Assembly: GCA_955652025.1 (NCBI GenBank)
Contig: CATPAO010000294.1
Coordinates: 1 to 6,246 of the forward strand
Source of the DNA: Casimicrobiaceae bacterium
GTDB lineage: Bacteria > Pseudomonadota > Gammaproteobacteria > Burkholderiales > Casimicrobiaceae
DNA: 6,246 bases
Direction: 5' to 3'
Shown: positions 1-6,246 of the stretch, in pieces
How positions within the stretch are numbered: the first letter of the stretch is position 1
Layout of the letters: the number at the start of each line of letters is the position of its first letter
Position numbers and translations under genes: made by a program
Notes under the pieces: generated by a model
Seen by the model: the letters and a program-made list of their open reading frames with translations, nothing else
Told to the model about the DNA's origin: nothing
Databases searched by the model: none

Positions 1-339
1 GCGGGAGCTCCCAGTGTCGATCCCGACGTCAGCGTGCTGATGGCCGAGCGCCGCGCCAAGATCGGCGCGCTGAAAGCGGAGGGACCTCGCATGCTTGCCG
101 CAGGCAATTGGCGTCGCGCTGCGGATCTCTGCCACGACTGGACCGATCTCGATCTCGGCAACGCGGATGCATGGCGTTGTTTGGGGCAGGCACAGCAGGC
201 GCTCGGCAATTACAACGACGCACTGCACGCGTTTCGTCGCGCCAAGCAATACGACCCGAACGACCGCGCACTCGACGCGGCCATCGAGCGCGCGCAGCGC
301 GGCATCATCTCGGAATTCCTAGCGCGGTACCGGCGCTAG
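1..339 (+). CDS. TPR-repeat protein, C-terminal part (5' end outside window)
   Basis: The frame is open from base 1 to the TAG at 337-339, giving 112 visible residues. A GTG (34) and an ATG (40) are in frame, but nothing marks them as starts and the frame stays open upstream, so I read this as the tail of a longer protein. The visible part is helical. Residues about 26-56 look like a degenerate TPR (AAGNWRRAADLCHDW), and residues about 57-88 form a clear TPR with the W-LG-Y-A-F-A-P pattern (AWRCLGQAQQAL, then GNYNDALHAFRRAKQYDP). TPRs mediate protein-protein contacts, and no catalytic motif is visible. It ends 8 bp from the convergent tusA-like gene. It could be the C-terminus of a larger envelope or peptidase-type TPR protein, but this part cannot show it. 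Confidence is good for a coding TPR tail and low for any role. Confidence 0.75.
   Translation, partial: AGAPSVDPDVSVLMAERRAKIGALKAEGPRMLAAGNWRRAADLCHDWTDLDLGNADAWRCLGQAQQALGNYNDALHAFRRAKQYDPNDRALDAAIERAQRGIISEFLARYRR
319..339. terminator. Hairpin between convergent genes, possible weak terminator
   Basis: CTAGCGC (319-325) and GCGCTAG (333-339) form a perfect 7-bp stem around a 7-nt loop. The stem includes the TAG stop of the TPR gene, and the convergent tusA-like gene ends at 348. No T-run follows on either strand, so this is not a canonical intrinsic terminator. It could slow or process transcripts arriving from both sides. In GC-rich DNA a chance hairpin of this size is possible. Confidence 0.25.
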
Positions 340-347
340 CGTCGCGC

Positions 348-578
348 TCAGCGGCGGCGCAGCACGAACCAGAACGCGCCGTCCGCTTCGCCGTGCTCGA
401 CCAATTCGTTGCCGGTCTGACGGCAAAACGCCTGAAAATCACGCACGCTCGCGGGGTCGGTCGCCGTGATGCGGATGATCTGGCCCGACGCCATGTCGTT
501 CAGCGCTTTTTTCGTGCGCAGGATCGGTAGCGGGCAGTTGAGACCGCGGGCGTCGACTTCTCGATCGGCATGCAACAT
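348..578 (-). CDS. TusA/SirA-family sulfur carrier protein
   Basis: The product is 76 residues, close to the usual 75-81 for this family. The N-terminal signature VDARGLNCPLP (residues 8-18) holds the single sulfur-accepting cysteine, Cys15, in a CPxP motif, followed by ILRTKKAL, which forms the first helix. The C-terminal half keeps the small alpha/beta fold pattern (ITATDPASVRDFQAFC) and ends in a strand (GAFWFVLRRR). Family members carry persulfide sulfur for tRNA thiolation, molybdenum cofactor maturation or sulfur oxidation in the cytoplasm. Which path applies here cannot be told, and several TusA-like paralogues per genome are common, so no gene symbol is assigned. The start ATG at 578 has no clear Shine-Dalgarno. 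A perfect TATAAT lies about 30 nt upstream in the 47-bp gap after rfaE2, so it may be transcribed separately from that operon. Confidence 0.92.
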   Translation of the reverse strand: MLHADREVDARGLNCPLPILRTKKALNDMASGQIIRITATDPASVRDFQAFCRQTGNELVEHGEADGAFWFVLRRR

Positions 579-607
579 GAACGGAGCACGAACAGATGTG
601 AGTCGTG

Positions 608-613
608 ATTATA
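608..613 (-). promoter_or_regulatory. Candidate -10 box for the tusA-like gene
   Basis: On the minus strand this reads TATAAT, a perfect sigma70 -10 hexamer, in the short gap between the rfaE2 stop and the tusA-like start. Transcription would begin near 601, giving a leader of roughly 20-25 nt. No good -35 hexamer lies 16-18 bp upstream. An AT-rich hexamer stands out in this GC-rich sequence, but the call rests on that one element. Confidence 0.4.
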
Positions 614-625
614 CGCAAGCGCCCG

Positions 626-1132
626 TTAACGACGGATGCGCCGCACAAGCTCGGTGGTCGACCGGTCATAGCGAAACGGTACTGCCACGAAGCGCCCACC
701 GGCCGCGATGACCTCCGCAGCGCCGACCGTCGTCGCGATGTCGTAGTCGCCGCCCTTGACGAGGATCTCCGGGACGCAGGCGACGATCAATGCGCGCGGC
801 GTGTCGTCGTCGAACGATACCACCAGGTCGACCGCGCCCAGCGCCGCCAGGATAGCCATCCGGTCGTCGAGCGAATTGAGCGGGCGGTCGGCGCCCTTGC
901 CGAGACGGCGCGTCGACGCATCGGTGTTGACGGCGACGATCAGCGAAGCGCCGAGGCCGCGCGCCTGCTCCAGATAGGTGACGTGCCCACGGTGCAACAA
1001 GTCGAACACGCCGTTCGTGAAGACCCGGGGTCGCGGCAGCGTCGCGATCCGCGCGATCGCATCGGCGGGCGTCGCGATTTTCGCCGGATAGCGCGGCTCC
1101 GGCAGCGCTTCGTCGGCCGCAGGCGGCGACAT
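626..1132 (-). CDS. rfaE2: D-glycero-beta-D-manno-heptose 1-phosphate adenylyltransferase
   Basis: This cytoplasmic nucleotidyltransferase joins heptose 1-phosphate to ATP, releasing pyrophosphate and giving ADP-D-glycero-beta-D-manno-heptose. That is the last transfer before epimerisation to the LPS core donor. The 168-residue product corresponds to the C-terminal half of E. coli HldE and is free-standing, as in many betaproteobacteria. Visible signatures are VFTNGVFDLLHRGH (residues 37-50, with HxGH nucleotide-binding residues 47-50), NTDASTRRLGKG (69-80), LVKGGDY (124-130) and RSTTELV (157-163). The start ATG at 1132 lies 4 nt after the dolP stop with only a weak AGAG before it, so translation is probably coupled to dolP. 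The frame is open upstream to 1222, but that extension lies inside dolP and does not resemble the family. The kinase partner (HldA/RfaE1) is not in this window. Confidence 0.95.
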   Translation of the reverse strand: MSPPAADEALPEPRYPAKIATPADAIARIATLPRPRVFTNGVFDLLHRGHVTYLEQARGLGASLIVAVNTDASTRRLGKGADRPLNSLDDRMAILAALGAVDLVVSFDDDTPRALIVACVPEILVKGGDYDIATTVGAAEVIAAGGRFVAVPFRYDRSTTELVRRIRR

Positions 1133-1136
1133 CGCT

Positions 1137-2335
<1,199 letters not shown>

Positions 2336-2344
2336 GCAGCGAGG

Positions 2345-2471
2345 TCACTCGACCGTGAACGCGTCGCGCTGCCATTCGATCCGCGGCGGCGACGCGCCGT
2401 CGATCAGCACGCGTCGAAGCCGCATGCCGGTGCTCGCGGCAGCGTCGCAGGTACGCGCCTTGCTGTGCCGC
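2345..2471 (-). pseudogene. yraN: Degenerate C-terminal remnant of yraN (UPF0102)
   Basis: The 162-bp gap between lpoA and gmhA holds the position normally taken by yraN (about 120 codons). Only the C-terminal third is recognisable, split over three frames: AAQQGAYL (2471 downward), TLPRAPACGFDA, then VLIDG and RIEWQRDAF up to a TGA at 2345-2347. These match the usual YraN end, which runs AA-x-x-YL, then CRFDVV, then EW-x-x-DAF. Each frame change is explained by one missing G: between CTG and CG near 2450, and between GCG and TG near 2410. The upstream part, including the Holliday-resolvase-like nuclease core with its GEIDLI-type motif, is absent, because lpoA ends at 2480. The function of YraN is not established. 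Assembly error could explain a lost base but not the missing two thirds. Identification rests on my recall of family sequences plus gene order. Confidence 0.72.
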
Positions 2472-2479
2472 GGCCGGCG

Positions 2480-3739
2480 TCAGCGCGGCGCGGCGTCGAG
2501 CGGAACGAGGCGCCCGTCACGATAAACGGCGAGCCGGCCTTCGCGCACGAATTGACGGCCCGCGTCGAGCTCGATGGTTCCCGTGGCTCCTTCGAGCGCG
2601 AAGCGTTCGGGCGGGTCGACGCCGAACGCCTGTGACACGCGAAACGCGTCGAGACCGAGCGCGTACAGCCGGTCGAGCGCCGCGCTGCCGAAGTCGCGTC
2701 GCGGAAAGTTGGCGAATTCCGGCGCGTCGGGCGTAACCAGCCACGGAATTTCGGCCACGCGCACGTCGTTCAGGTCGCGCACCACCGCGGGCTCTGGGCG
2801 CTCGAACACGAGTCCGCTCGCATAGGCGGGAAGCGTGCCGACGTACGATTTGACCAGCGCCGCGTGATTGCCATCGACCGCGAGCAGCACGGCATCCGGC
2901 GCGGCGCGCGCGAGATTGCGCCGCAACTGCGACAACATCTCCGGTGCCGGATCGAAATGAAGGTTGGCAGGCGGCGTGCCGCCGCTCGCCACCCAGTCGC
3001 CGGTGAACGTCGTCGCGAGTCGCTTCATGATCGGTGGGTCGCCGGCAATGACGTCGATCGCATGGACGCCGTCGTAGCGCGCACGGCGCGCCAGGAGATG
3101 CGCATCCGATTCGATCGTCAACGCCAACGAGTACACGGCCGTTGGCATCGGCGAGCGATCGTCGAGCTGATTGAGCGCAATCGTCCACGGTATCTCCGGA
3201 TCGGCGAGCGCGAGCGTCTTCAAGTCGTCGCGCAGCAGCGGTCCGACGATCACCCGCACGCCGCGCCTGCGCGCTTCCTCGAACGCCGCGAGCACGCCGT
3301 CTTCCTTGTGTCCGATCACGACGCACCTCGCGCGTTCGCCGGCAGCGTCCGCCGCGGCGAGGAATCCCGCACGCACGGCGTCGGCGGCGCGCGCGTACGC
3401 CGGCACGTCGAGTGGAAGGATCAGCGCGACAATGTCGGTGCCGGGCGCCGGGGGTCGCGTCGAGCGTGGCTCGAACGGCGCGGCGGGCGCCGTTTGGGGC
3501 GCGATCTCGATGGAAGGCGGGGGCGCGAGCGGCGATGTCAAGGCTTCCGGCACGGACGGCGGTTGCGGCGCGACCGCGGGCGGGGGCGCCGGACGCACCG
3601 CGCTGCGCTCGACGATCGGGGCGGGTCGGCTTGTGGGGGCGAGCGGCGCGCAGGACAATGCGGCGGCCGCGGCGATCGCGATGACGCCGGCGCGGAGAGC
3701 GGCGTGAGCAAAACGCGGGGCGTTGGCGGACCGGTGCAC
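2480..3739 (-). CDS. lpoA: LppC/LpoA-family penicillin-binding-protein activator lipoprotein
   Basis: LpoA is an outer-membrane lipoprotein that reaches through the periplasm to stimulate PBP1A. From a GTG at 3739 the product has 419 residues: a basic n-region, a hydrophobic core (GVIAIAAAAAL) and lipobox LSC with Cys30. Next comes a disordered stretch of about 68 residues (32-99) with about 23 prolines, then a periplasmic-binding-protein-like domain from about residue 101 to the end (VALILPLDVPAYARAADAV, VIVGPLLRDDL, FALEGATGTIELDA). E. coli LpoA has about 678 residues and an N-terminal TPR domain; here the linker replaces it. A longer frame begins with ATG at 3832, but that ATG overlaps a perfect -10 box and gives an unusually long n-region, so I prefer the GTG. 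Neither start has a good Shine-Dalgarno. The gene diverges from rsmI with only 14 bp between start codons. Confidence 0.88.
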   Translation of the reverse strand: MHRSANAPRFAHAALRAGVIAIAAAAALSCAPLAPTSRPAPIVERSAVRPAPPPAVAPQPPSVPEALTSPLAPPPSIEIAPQTAPAAPFEPRSTRPPAPGTDIVALILPLDVPAYARAADAVRAGFLAAADAAGERARCVVIGHKEDGVLAAFEEARRRGVRVIVGPLLRDDLKTLALADPEIPWTIALNQLDDRSPMPTAVYSLALTIESDAHLLARRARYDGVHAIDVIAGDPPIMKRLATTFTGDWVASGGTPPANLHFDPAPEMLSQLRRNLARAAPDAVLLAVDGNHAALVKSYVGTLPAYASGLVFERPEPAVVRDLNDVRVAEIPWLVTPDAPEFANFPRRDFGSAALDRLYALGLDAFRVSQAFGVDPPERFALEGATGTIELDAGRQFVREGRLAVYRDGRLVPLDAAPR

Positions 3740-3744
3740 GGAGG
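3740..3744 (+). promoter_or_regulatory. Ribosome binding site of rsmI
   Basis: A perfect GGAGG lies 9 nt before the ATG at 3754. It fixes the rsmI start, and so supports the acidic and Thr-rich N-terminal extension of the protein. Confidence 0.75.
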
Positions 3745-3753
3745 CTTTGCGAG

Positions 3754-4683
3754 ATGGTGGATGAGGTCGATACGTCGGATGAAACGGGCACCACCGAGAC
3801 GACGCCAGCCTCGCGCGCAGAGCCGGGAACATTATATGTGGTGGCCACGCCGCTGGGTAACGCGCGCGACCTGACGCTGCGCGCGCTCGACATCCTGCGC
3901 ACCGCGACGATCGTCGCCGCCGAAGACACGCGCGTGACGTCGCCGCTGCTCCGCCGCTACCGCATCGCCACGCCGCTCCTGTCGTTGCATGCGCATAACG
4001 AGGCGCGCCGCGCGCAATCGATCGTCGACGCGTTGGCGGCCGGCAAGAGCGTGGCTCTCGTGAGCGACGCGGGAACGCCGGGGATCAGCGACCCGGGCGC
4101 GCGCCTCGTACGCGCAGTACGCGATGCCGGTTACCCGGTAACGCCGATCCCGGGTCCGTCGGCAGTGGCGACGGCGGTTTCGGCGGCGGGACTCGAAGGC
4201 GAGCGTTTTGCGTTTCTCGGCTTTCTGCCGTCCGCGCCGAAGGCACGGCGCGAGTTGCTGGGCGCGGTGGCCGCGTTGCCGCTCGCGCTCGTTCTCTACG
4301 AAGCGCCGCATCGGGTCAAGGCGACGGTGACCGAGCTGGCGGCTGCGCTTTCGGGCCCGCGAACGCTGATCGTCGCGCGCGAGCTCACGAAGGTGTTCGA
4401 AACGATCACGCGGATCGCGCTCGACGCGGCACCGGCGTGGTTCGACGAGGATGCGAATCGACAACGCGGCGAATTCGTGCTGATCGTCGACGCGCCTCCG
4501 GATGCGGCGGGGAAGGCGGTGGCGTTGCCGGCCGAGGCCGAACGATGGTTGCGAGCGTTGCTGGACGAATTGCCGCCCGCTCGCGCGGCACGCGTGGCCG
4601 CCGCGGTTACGGGAGTCGCACGCGATGCGCTCTACGCGCGCGCGCTGTCGCTCAAGCCGGCGCCGAACGAGCAACCGCGGTGA
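3754..4683 (+). CDS. rsmI: 16S rRNA (cytidine(1402)-2'-O)-methyltransferase
   Basis: RsmI uses S-adenosylmethionine to 2'-O-methylate C1402 of 16S rRNA in the ribosomal P site. The product has 309 residues. After a 24-residue acidic, Thr-rich extension, the tetrapyrrole-methylase-type fold starts at GTLYVVATPLGN (25-36). It continues with AAEDTR (55-60), SLHAHNE (77-83), LVSDAGTPGISDPG (102-115), IPGPSA (132-137) and LYEAPHRV (181-188). The C-terminal RsmI helical domain is present (ARAARVAAAVTGVARDALYARAL). All core motifs are intact; GNARD replaces the more usual GNLxD. The start has a GGAGG site. Its promoter must lie inside the 5' part of lpoA, but no clear hexamers are seen there. The last 32 nt overlap the convergent maoC gene. 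Confidence 0.97.
   Translation: MVDEVDTSDETGTTETTPASRAEPGTLYVVATPLGNARDLTLRALDILRTATIVAAEDTRVTSPLLRRYRIATPLLSLHAHNEARRAQSIVDALAAGKSVALVSDAGTPGISDPGARLVRAVRDAGYPVTPIPGPSAVATAVSAAGLEGERFAFLGFLPSAPKARRELLGAVAALPLALVLYEAPHRVKATVTELAAALSGPRTLIVARELTKVFETITRIALDAAPAWFDEDANRQRGEFVLIVDAPPDAAGKAVALPAEAERWLRALLDELPPARAARVAAAVTGVARDALYARALSLKPAPNEQPR
3831..3836 (-). promoter_or_regulatory. Candidate -10 box for lpoA inside rsmI
   Basis: The minus strand reads TATAAT, a perfect -10, within the sixth and seventh codons of the conserved part of the rsmI reading frame region (about 80 nt into the gene). The best -35 at 17-bp spacing is poor (TACCCA, 3 of 6). Transcription would begin near 3824 and give lpoA an 85-nt leader if the GTG at 3739 is the start. 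The box overlaps the alternative ATG at 3832, which argues against that start. Confidence 0.45.
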
Positions 4684-5125
4684 ATTTCTTGTTGGCCAAG
4701 TCGAACAGGCTCGTCGCTTCAAGGTCGAGCACCACCGCCGCGACTTGATTGCGCATGCGCCAGCGCCAGCGCACGATGCCGAGCGTCGGCTTCGACGTCG
4801 CGACGCGCCGCTCGAGCACGTCAAGTGTCAGATACAGCGTATCGCCGGGCCGCACGGGATTCTCCCATTTGAGGTAGGTCAGGCCCGGCGAACCGTACGA
4901 CTCCGAGTCGACGAGAATGCGGGAGACGACCATCCGCATCGCGATGCCGCAAGTCTGCCAGCCGCTTGCGATCAACCCACGCCACACGCTGGCCGCCGCG
5001 CGCTCGGGGTCGAGGTGGAACCATTGCGGATCGTAGTTGCGCGCAAAGGCGATGATCTCCGCCTCGGTGATTGTCTCGGGGCCGACGGTGATCGAACGAC
5101 CCGGCGTGAGTTCGGCGAATTTCAT
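4652..5125 (-). CDS. MaoC-family hotdog (R)-enoyl-CoA hydratase/dehydratase-like protein
   Basis: The 157-residue product is a single hotdog domain. Hydratase 2 motif residues are visible in ARNYDPQWFHLD (28-39): the catalytic pair is probably Asp32 and His37 with the D-x4-H spacing of PhaJ-type hydratases. It is followed by the GLIASGWQT segment that lines the CoA tunnel, then YGSPGLTYLKWENPVRPGDTL, typical of MaoC acyl dehydratases. Such enzymes add water to, or remove it from, trans-2-enoyl-CoA thioesters. The physiological substrate is not readable from sequence. The ATG at 5125 starts at the usual family N-terminus (MKFAELTPG). An in-frame ATG at 5206 would fill the intergenic region and is rejected. 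No Shine-Dalgarno is evident. The gene diverges from a monooxygenase of CoA-ester-hydroxylase type, suggesting a shared catabolic locus, and its 3' end overlaps rsmI by 32 nt. Confidence 0.9.
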   Translation of the reverse strand: MKFAELTPGRSITVGPETITEAEIIAFARNYDPQWFHLDPERAAASVWRGLIASGWQTCGIAMRMVVSRILVDSESYGSPGLTYLKWENPVRPGDTLYLTLDVLERRVATSKPTLGIVRWRWRMRNQVAAVVLDLEATSLFDLANKKFTAVARSAPA

Positions 5126-5160
5126 GGTGGCGTAGGATTTCTTGACAAGGGAGCGTCCGA

Positions 5161-5183
5161 TCGGAAAGCTACCCGCTTTCGGA
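5161..5183. promoter_or_regulatory. Inverted repeat, possible operator between maoC and monooxygenase
   Basis: TCGGAAAGC (5161-5169) and GCTTTCGGA (5175-5183) are 9-nt arms around a 5-nt spacer. Six inner pairs are perfect, with one G-G mismatch and two more outer pairs. It overlaps a separate 10-bp palindrome, TCCGATCGGA (5156-5165). It lies in the 83-bp gap shared by two divergent genes, where a dimeric repressor or activator could control both. The binding protein is not known, and no regulator gene is in the window. Confidence 0.35.
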
Positions 5184-5208
5184 TTCTCCGCGCAAGTCTT
5201 ATTCAATC

Positions 5209-6246
5209 ATGCGCATCGGCATCGTAGGGGCCGGGCCCGCGGGCCTGCTCTTCGCCTACCTCGTCAAGTGCCGCCGTCCGGACGTCGAATTGCGCGTTGT
5301 CGAGCAGAACGCGCGCGTCGCGACCTTCGGCTTCGGCGTCGTGTTTTCGCATGGCGCGCTGGAATTCCTCGCGCGCGATGTGCCGGCGATGCATGCGACC
5401 CTTTCGAAGACACTGGAGACCTGGCCGATCCAGCGCATCGTTCATCGAGACATTGCCGTCGACATCGACGGTAACGGCTTTTGCGCGATCGAACGGCTCC
5501 TGCTCCTGCGCCTGCTGCGGGCCGAGTGCGAGAAGGCCGGCGCCACGCTCGCTTTCGGAAGGGCGCTCGACTCGCTTTCGCAACTCGACGATTGCGATCT
5601 CGTGGTCGGTGCCGATGGTGTCAACTCGATTGTGCGGCGCACGCACATCGATGCGTTCCGGCCGACCACCGAGTGGCTCACGAACAAGTTCGTCTGGTAT
5701 GGAACGACGCGAGCGTACGACTGCCTGACGCTCACGTTTCGGCAGAACGACGATGGCACGTTCGTCGCGCACCACTATCGCTATGCCCCGAATCGCAGCA
5801 CCTTTATCGTCGAATGCGATGCCGCGACCTGGCGTCGCGCCGGCTTGGGCGGTATGGATGACGAGGCGTCGCGTAGCTATTGCGAACGCGTGTTTGCGCC
5901 CGACCTCGGCGGTCATCGACTCATTTCCAATCGTTCGCTGTGGCGGAACTTCCCGCTGCTCTCGTGCGCGGGCTGGAGGGCCGGCAACGTGGTCCTGATC
6001 GGCGATGCACTTCGCACCGGTCACTTTTCGATCGGCTCCGGCACGCGCCTTGCCTTCGACGACGCCATCGCGCTCGATCGCGCGTTGGCGGGGGCCGGCG
6101 ACGACGTTCCGCAGATATTGGAGACGTTCGAACGCGAACGCCGACCGGTGGTCGAGAAGCTGGTCGCAGCCGCGAACTCGAGCTCGTTCTGGTATGAGCG
6201 GATGTCGGACAAGATGGCGCTCGATCCCATCGACCTCGCCTACGAC
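5209..6246 (+). CDS. FAD-dependent aromatic monooxygenase, salicylyl-CoA/anthraniloyl-CoA hydroxylase or VioD type (3' end outside window)
   Basis: The ATG at 5209 opens directly into the FAD-binding Rossmann motif: GIVGAGPAGL with GxGxxG at 7-12. All 346 visible residues are in frame to the window edge. Further group A flavoprotein hydroxylase signs are FGFGVVFS, LVVGADGVNS (131-140) and IGDALRTGHFSIGSG (264-278), where FAD ribityl and pyrophosphate contacts lie. Segments KFVWYGTT, AHHYRYA, STFIVEC and LGGHRLIS place it near salicylyl-CoA 5-hydroxylase, 2-aminobenzoyl-CoA monooxygenase and the tryptophan-derived hydroxylase VioD, rather than PHBH. The family's usual GDAAH reads GDALR here, as in VioD's GDALQ. 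Such enzymes use NAD(P)H and O2 to hydroxylate an aromatic ring. A divergent MaoC gene favours a CoA-thioester substrate. The edge hides whether the protein stops near 380 residues or continues into an Old Yellow Enzyme-type domain, as in the bifunctional members. Confidence 0.88.
   Translation, partial: MRIGIVGAGPAGLLFAYLVKCRRPDVELRVVEQNARVATFGFGVVFSHGALEFLARDVPAMHATLSKTLETWPIQRIVHRDIAVDIDGNGFCAIERLLLLRLLRAECEKAGATLAFGRALDSLSQLDDCDLVVGADGVNSIVRRTHIDAFRPTTEWLTNKFVWYGTTRAYDCLTLTFRQNDDGTFVAHHYRYAPNRSTFIVECDAATWRRAGLGGMDDEASRSYCERVFAPDLGGHRLISNRSLWRNFPLLSCAGWRAGNVVLIGDALRTGHFSIGSGTRLAFDDAIALDRALAGAGDDVPQILETFERERRPVVEKLVAAANSSSFWYERMSDKMALDPIDLAYD

Noticed and set aside
2404..2520. Small minus-strand GTG-started open frame (about 38 codons) at the lpoA/yraN junction
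   Set aside because: It overlaps the lpoA end, stops just after CGFDA, and is better explained as one of three frames of the broken yraN than as a small gene.
2517..3929. 470-codon minus-strand open frame, longer than lpoA itself
   Set aside because: It is the neighbouring frame of lpoA and also enters rsmI. The translation is Arg-rich low complexity, with no signal peptide or domain, whereas the lpoA frame gives a proper lipoprotein and conserved fold motifs.
3832..4824. 330-codon minus-strand open frame opposite rsmI
   Set aside because: It is antisense to a gene with every RsmI motif intact, very Arg-rich, and without family resemblance.
5142..5147. Perfect TTGACA (-35) on the plus strand upstream of the monooxygenase
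   Set aside because: No hexamer resembling TATAAT occurs 15-19 bp downstream, so I do not call a promoter. It could still be an activator-dependent one.
5126..5206. Upstream ATG (5206) extending MaoC by 27 residues
   Set aside because: The extension would fill the divergent promoter region, ends 2 bp from the opposing start codon, and does not resemble the hotdog N-terminus, which begins at the ATG at 5125.

Overview
The window looks like chromosomal DNA from a GC-rich betaproteobacterium, probably Burkholderiales or a near relative. This rests on uniformly GC-rich codon use, the kind of protein sequences encoded, and conserved gene order; no rRNA gene is present to confirm it. Eight genes and one gene remnant fill almost all of the sequence.

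Layout from left to right. A TPR protein runs in from the left edge (1-339, +). Facing it is a minus-strand block, read right to left: lpoA (LppC outer-membrane lipoprotein), a broken yraN remnant, gmhA (SIS-domain sedoheptulose-7-phosphate isomerase), dolP (two-BON-domain outer-membrane lipoprotein), rfaE2 (heptose-1-phosphate adenylyltransferase) and a tusA-family sulfur carrier. rsmI (16S rRNA C1402 2'-O-methyltransferase) diverges from lpoA at 3754 (+). This is the enterobacterial yraL-yraM-yraN-yraO-yraP arrangement (rsmI, lpoA, yraN, diaA, dolP) with a heptose gene attached. On the far side rsmI overlaps tail to tail with a MaoC hotdog hydratase (minus). That gene diverges, across an 83-bp gap containing an inverted repeat, from an FAD monooxygenase cut by the right edge (+). 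Its relatives are the salicylyl-CoA/anthraniloyl-CoA hydroxylases and VioD.

How the genes work together. The minus block is mostly about the cell envelope: LpoA activates peptidoglycan synthesis, DolP supports outer-membrane integrity, and GmhA and RfaE2 are the first and last enzymes of ADP-heptose synthesis for LPS core. gmhA, dolP and rfaE2 are packed with a 4-nt overlap and a 4-nt gap, so they are very likely co-translated. The maoC/monooxygenase pair looks like the edge of a separate catabolic locus acting on acyl-CoA or aromatic-CoA substrates.

Most notable points: (1) yraN survives only as about 40 C-terminal codons in three frames, with the nuclease-like core gone. (2) The SIS protein in the diaA slot keeps the GmhA catalytic residues that E. 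coli DiaA lacks. (3) The monooxygenase has GDALRTGHFSIG instead of the usual GDAAHTAHFSIG. No phage, transposon, CRISPR array, tRNA or clearly new multi-gene system is visible.
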